This document shows positions 6,329-9,251 of a DNA stretch of 9,251 nucleotides, piece after piece; within the stretch, counting starts at the first letter, position 1, and every line of letters begins with the position of its first letter. The stretch lies in contig CANQCJ010000076.1 in the NCBI GenBank assembly GCA_947589205.1, forward strand, positions 1 through 9,251. The letters run 5' to 3'. The notes under the pieces are model-generated. The model was not told the DNA's origin. It worked only from the letters and a program-made list of their open reading frames with translations, and searched no databases. This stretch comes from an uncultured Ruminococcus sp. (GTDB taxonomy: Bacteria > Bacillota > Clostridia > Oscillospirales > Ruminococcaceae). Both the position numbers and the translations under genes were made by a program.

Positions 6329-7328
6329 GGTGTTCGATACGCACGCTAACGTTATAGGTTCTACCTATCCGAAAAGGGCGGCGGGACTTGTTAAAAAGGG
6401 TCGTGCGGAATATGCCGACAGCCTTAAAAGCTCCATAACTCTTTTGGACAAAAAGGCTTCGGAGACCGGGGAGGTAATAAACATGGATAATAACATAATA
6501 GATTTTAACGCGCGGGAATTTTGCTTTGACAAGGACTGTTCGGAAAAAGCCGGAGCGCGTATGATGCTGACCGATATTTTCGGCGAAAACACGGAAGCGT
6601 TCGAGATAGGCGACAACGAACGGACGCGGACGCAGATTGTCTGCACGAAAAAACTTGAAGCGGACAGCAGTTATATTTTCAGGTTTGCGATGACCGGCGG
6701 GCATAACGAGCTTGACGAGGTTGTGACGCAGCTTGTCGCTGTACCGTTTGACGGCGAAGAGCCGACAAAGGAGGAAATGGACGAGGGCCGGGTCTATCCG
6801 CTTAACAGGAGCCGTTTTAAGCCGTCAATAAGCAAACGCTGCGGAGAGAGCATTTTAAGAGTGTTCGAGATACCGTTCAATACCGGAAAAAGCGGAAAGG
6901 TGCGGCTTATGTTTATTTCTCAGCACGCGGTCTGCTGCATTATGAAGGCGCACGAAACGGCAGACTATGACGGCTTTGAGGATCTTAGCTTTGACGAATG
7001 GTACAGGGAGCGGAGGGAGCTTCTCAAAGAGGATACGCCTGTAAGAGAGCTGAATCTTAGCGGCGCGGTGATAAATGAAACTTTGCTGGAAAGATTTATA
7101 GAGCTTGCCGGTCAGGGGTATAACATCAATCTTGCGGGAGCGGTAATTTATACCCCCGACAGCGAAGATGACAGTGAAGAACCGAAAGACACCGAAAGCG
7201 GTGAGAGGATATACGGCTTGAAATTTGCGTATGAGGAGCTTAAAAACGCATACGAGGACAACAAGTCTCCGGCAGCCGCGCAGGTGTTGGAACGGCTAAG
7301 GCAGGAGCTGGACGCGGACATCGGATAA
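6312..7328 (+). CDS. Uncharacterised protein with PLMP/RRXRR-like N-terminus
   Basis: Soluble-looking protein of 338 residues with no signal peptide or membrane segment. Residues 5-32 (IKVFDTHANVIG, then YPKRAAGLVKKGRA) match the pattern P-x-R-A-x-x-L-x-K-x-G-R-A at the start of IscB-type PLMP/RRXRR proteins. No HNH or RuvC motif follows. Residues about 108-215 look beta-rich (SYIFRFAMTGGHNELDEVVTQ; ILRVFEIPFN; VRLMFISQHAVCCIM), like a sandwich or carbohydrate-binding fold. After DEWYRERRELL, the motif (L/I)NL(S/A)GAVI occurs at 247-254 and 272-279. An acidic spacer and a terminal helix (AAAQVLERLRQELDADIG) follow. I recall similar unnamed proteins in gut Clostridia, unverified. The start at 6312 has AAAAGGG nine bases upstream and lies inside the preceding small ORF. 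The gene is monocistronic, or paired with that ORF, between its own promoter and terminator. Function is unknown; nucleic-acid binding by the N-terminus is inference. Confidence 0.85.
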   Translation: MEKSIKVFDTHANVIGSTYPKRAAGLVKKGRAEYADSLKSSITLLDKKASETGEVINMDNNIIDFNAREFCFDKDCSEKAGARMMLTDIFGENTEAFEIGDNERTRTQIVCTKKLEADSSYIFRFAMTGGHNELDEVVTQLVAVPFDGEEPTKEEMDEGRVYPLNRSRFKPSISKRCGESILRVFEIPFNTGKSGKVRLMFISQHAVCCIMKAHETADYDGFEDLSFDEWYRERRELLKEDTPVRELNLSGAVINETLLERFIELAGQGYNINLAGAVIYTPDSEDDSEEPKDTESGERIYGLKFAYEELKNAYEDNKSPAAAQVLERLRQELDADIG

Positions 7329-7336
7329 GGATTTTC

Positions 7337-7372
7337 AAGGGCGTTTCCCGAAAAAAGGGGAACGTCCTTTTT
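7337..7372 (+). terminator. Intrinsic terminator after the 338-aa gene
   Basis: A 13-base-pair stem with two G-U pairs (7337-7349 with 7357-7369), loop GAAAAAA, then a T-run (7368-7372). It begins eight bases after the stop codon. This is a textbook rho-independent terminator that separates the unit from the BlaI operon. Confidence 0.9.
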
Positions 7373-7395
7373 CGTTCATAAAAAATTTACGATTC

Positions 7396-7413
7396 ACACT
7401 ACTGCAATAGTGT
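7396..7413. promoter_or_regulatory. Upstream BlaI-type operator
   Basis: ACACTACTGCAATAGTGT is an 18-base palindrome with one mismatched pair. It ends on the first base of the -35 box. It shares the core ACTAnnGCnATAGT with the palindrome at 7450-7467, centre to centre 54 bases. BlaI/MecI/CopY repressors bind such dyads as dimers. Confidence 0.75.
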
Positions 7414-7441
7414 TGACAAAACCGCAAAGACGTGTTATCAT
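7413..7441 (+). promoter_or_regulatory. Promoter of the blaI-M56 operon
   Basis: TTGACA (7413-7418), a 17-base spacer, and TATCAT (7436-7441). The expected start is near 7448, at the edge of the downstream operator. Two palindromes bracket it, so repression by the product of the first gene is likely. Confidence 0.87.
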
Positions 7442-7449
7442 ATAATTAC

Positions 7450-7467
7450 AAACTATCGCGATAGTTT
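7450..7467. promoter_or_regulatory. Downstream BlaI-type operator
   Basis: AAACTATCGCGATAGTTT is a perfect 18-base palindrome just downstream of the -10 box, covering about +3 to +20. A bound repressor would block promoter clearance. Its core matches the upstream site, which supports one protein binding both. Confidence 0.82.
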
Positions 7468-7489
7468 AATTGATACAGGAGGCATAAAA

Positions 7490-7849
7490 ATGGATATCAA
7501 GCTGTTTAATTCGGAATTAAAGGTCATGGAGGTGCTCTGGCGCGAGGGCGACCTGCCGGCTAAAAGGGTCTCGGATATTTTAAAGGAAGAGATCGGCTGG
7601 AATATGAACACTACCTATACGGTCATAAAAAAATGTATCGCAAAGGGAGCGATAAGCCGAAGCGAGCCGAAATTCATCTGTCATGCCGAAATAAGCCGCG
7701 AGGAGGTAAGGCGGTATGAGACCGACGAGCTTATCGACAAGATGTACGGCGGTTCGGCGGATAAGCTCGTAGCGTCGCTTCTCGGAAACAGAAGGCTGAC
7801 CCCGGAGGAGATCCGAAATCTGAAAAAAATGGTGGAGGAGCTTGAATGA
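7490..7849 (+). CDS. BlaI/MecI/CopY family transcriptional repressor
   Basis: Cytoplasmic winged-helix repressor of 119 residues, the usual size. The N-terminal half is the DNA-binding domain: LFNSELKVMEVLWREG (residues 5-20) is the family's first helix, and NMNTTYTVIKKCIAKGAI (38-55) the recognition helix leading into the wing. The C-terminal half (YETDELIDKMYGGSADKLVA onward) is the helical dimerisation part. In this family the membrane partner triggers cleavage of the repressor in that region, which frees the operator. The ATG has AGGAGG seven bases upstream. The stop overlaps the following M56 gene as ATGA. Two matching palindromes at the promoter indicate autoregulation. No beta-lactamase or copper ATPase gene is in view, so the wider target genes are unknown. 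Confidence 0.94.
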   Translation: MDIKLFNSELKVMEVLWREGDLPAKRVSDILKEEIGWNMNTTYTVIKKCIAKGAISRSEPKFICHAEISREEVRRYETDELIDKMYGGSADKLVASLLGNRRLTPEEIRNLKKMVEELE

Positions 7850-9251
7850 GAGAATTGCTTATACATATGGGCGTTTCATCGGGGCTGCTCATAGCGGCAA
7901 TACTTGTATTAAGGGCGCTGTTTATAAAACGGCTTCCCAAAAGACTTTTCAGAGCTTTGTGGATAATAGCGGCGGCGAGAATGCTGCTGCCGTTCTCGAT
8001 ACCGATACTTCCCGCGGCTGAAGCCGCACACGTTCAGCCGAAAGAGTATAATGTCATTGAAAGCCGTGCAGATGAAAAAATTATCGTTCAGCCTGAGTAT
8101 AAGAACGAAGCCGTCCTGCACACGGAAAATGACGCGGATAATTTCAGAACGGAAAAAAGCAGCGGAAAAAAAGCGAGCCTGCCGGGGATAATATATTTTT
8201 CCGGCGTGATGATAAGCGTTCTGTACTTTGAGATCTCTCATATGAAAATAAAAAAACGCTGCGGAAGATCGCTGCCGTTATGGCGCGGAGAGCTGAAAGG
8301 AAGAAAAATAAGCATAAGAAAAAGCGACGAGACCGCTTCGCCGCTGACATACGGAGTTTTCCGAAGAGTTATAATCTTGCCGGATAAGAGCTATACACGC
8401 GGAGAATTAAAATATATCCTCGCGCACGAAACGCAGCATATTTTAAACCGCGACACGCTGTTAAAGCGCGTTATCGCGGCGGCTGTCTGCCTGCACTGGT
8501 TCGACCCGCTCGCCTGGGCGATGCTCGTTTTTTCCGAAAGGGATATCGAGCTTGCCTGCGATGAAGCGGTGCTAAAGAAGCTCGGCGGAAGAAGGGAATA
8601 TGCCATGACGCTTATCGGCATAGCCGAAATGGGCGCGCATACCGCGGCATTCTTCGGGGGAAGCTCTGTCAAAGAAAGGATAGAGATGATAATGAGATAC
8701 AAAAAAACAACAATAGCCGCAGCCGCAGTTTCGGTCTGCATAGCCTTGGGCAGTCTTGCGGCGTTCGCTTCGGAAACGCAGAACAGTGAAGCAAACGAAA
8801 AAGCTCCCGCCTTGACGGCGCAGAGCAGTATTGCGGAAGGTACTGCGGAAGGTGTAAGCGATGAAAGCGCGGAGGACAGTACAGACGACAGCAAGGCGGA
8901 GCTTAATGTTGAGGTGGAAGCAGACGAGGAGAGCGATGTGGATCTTTCGATGAGCTATACCTTTACCGAGGATCAGCCGGAGCTTACGAGCGAAGAGACT
9001 GACGGAAACGGCAAAGAGCTTATCGTTGAATACAGCGAGGAGGACGGAAAGGGAAGTCTTGTATACAAGGACACCGACGGAAACGTTATAGAACAAAGAG
9101 AGGGCACTCCCGAGGAGCTGGGCATAGTCGACGAGGGTGTGACGATAGGCGAATTTGACGTGGAGTTTGACGGAAACAGCATTTCGGGCGGTATCGCGCA
9201 GGAGGACACTGCTAAGGATATCACCGCGGAGGACATAGCAGTGTCCTCCTG
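7846..9251 (+). CDS. BlaR1-like M56 membrane metalloprotease sensor (partial, C-terminus missing)
   Basis: Integral membrane zinc protease likely to sense an external signal and cause inactivation of the adjacent BlaI-type repressor. The first 468 residues are in the window. Hydrophobic segments lie at about residues 8-27, 34-55, 112-128 and 288-308. The zinc motif HETQH is at residues 194-198, followed by ILNRDTLLK. The ELACDEAVL block (235-243) probably supplies the third zinc ligand, as in other M56 proteases. After the last helix comes an acidic, Ala/Ser/Glu/Asp-rich region (309 onward) and then a beta-prone stretch. The visible part has no penicillin-binding SxxK motif of the kind in the BlaR1 sensor. 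The signal is therefore probably not a beta-lactam bound in the BlaR1 way. The start is fixed by the ATGA overlap and GGAGGAG upstream. The last 38 bases may be artefactual, so the final dozen residues are unsafe. Confidence 0.9.
   Translation, partial: MRELLIHMGVSSGLLIAAILVLRALFIKRLPKRLFRALWIIAAARMLLPFSIPILPAAEAAHVQPKEYNVIESRADEKIIVQPEYKNEAVLHTENDADNFRTEKSSGKKASLPGIIYFSGVMISVLYFEISHMKIKKRCGRSLPLWRGELKGRKISIRKSDETASPLTYGVFRRVIILPDKSYTRGELKYILAHETQHILNRDTLLKRVIAAAVCLHWFDPLAWAMLVFSERDIELACDEAVLKKLGGRREYAMTLIGIAEMGAHTAAFFGGSSVKERIEMIMRYKKTTIAAAAVSVCIALGSLAAFASETQNSEANEKAPALTAQSSIAEGTAEGVSDESAEDSTDDSKAELNVEVEADEESDVDLSMSYTFTEDQPELTSEETDGNGKELIVEYSEEDGKGSLVYKDTDGNVIEQREGTPEELGIVDEGVTIGEFDVEFDGNSISGGIAQEDTAKDITAEDIAVSS
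9199..9251. repeat. Perfect 15-bp inverted repeat ending at the window edge
   Basis: CAGGAGGACACTGCT (9199-9213) and AGCAGTGTCCTCCTG (9237-9251) are exact reverse complements with a 23-base loop. The second arm ends on the very last base. It lies in the reading frame of the M56 gene. It may be a fold-back or assembly artefact at a contig end, or a genuine hairpin in coding sequence. Confidence 0.85.

Noticed and set aside
6291..6704. 137-codon open frame on the minus strand
   Set aside because: It is antisense to the well-supported 338-aa gene and has no promoter or ribosome binding site.
8391..9236. Overlapping open frames on the minus strand at the right end
   Set aside because: They mirror the M56 gene, which has HETQH, a good start and the ATGA overlap. 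The minus frames are Ser/Ala-rich with no start signals.

Overview
The window looks like chromosomal DNA from a member of the Clostridia (Bacillota), probably a gut or rumen type near Ruminococcus/Oscillospiraceae. The grounds are strong AGGAGG ribosome binding sites, sigma-A-type promoters with 17-bp spacers, heavy use of ATA and AGC codons at moderate GC, and protein families typical of Clostridia. The genus is a guess. Both ends cut through genes, so this may be a whole metagenomic contig. No rRNA, tRNA, CRISPR array, insertion sequence or phage gene was seen.

Left part (1-3841, minus strand): one operon reading leftward from a near-consensus promoter at 3813-3841. It encodes a MarR-type repressor followed by the two halves of a heterodimeric ABC exporter. 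The genes overlap by 4 and 8 bases, so they are probably translationally coupled. The first ABC subunit has a degenerate ATPase site (Asp for the catalytic Glu, Gln for the switch His). The second has a canonical Walker A but is cut by the window edge. MarR probably represses the operon until a toxic compound is sensed.

Middle (3896-5809, plus strand): a divergent promoter, a leader of about 140 nt, an ECF sigma factor, and an overlapping single-pass membrane protein that is probably its anti-sigma factor.

Right-middle (5810-7372): a 500-bp gap with an 11-bp inverted repeat, an excellent promoter and a leader of about 330 nt rich in complementary segments. The leader includes a long interrupted stem at 6079-6151. 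It is followed by a possible 51-codon ORF and then a 338-aa protein of unknown function whose first 32 residues resemble the PLMP/RRXRR start of IscB-type proteins. No nuclease motif is visible. A strong intrinsic terminator closes the unit. This RNA-plus-protein unit is the best candidate here for an undescribed system.

Right end (7396-9251): a promoter bracketed by two related palindromes, a BlaI/MecI-type repressor, and an overlapping BlaR1-like M56 membrane metalloprotease with an acidic sensor domain in place of a penicillin-binding domain. The last 53 bases form a perfect 15-bp inverted repeat ending on the final base, which may be an assembly or library artefact.

Overall, three stress-response modules (MarR/exporter, ECF sigma/anti-sigma, BlaI/M56) lie side by side around one uncharacterised RNA/protein unit.
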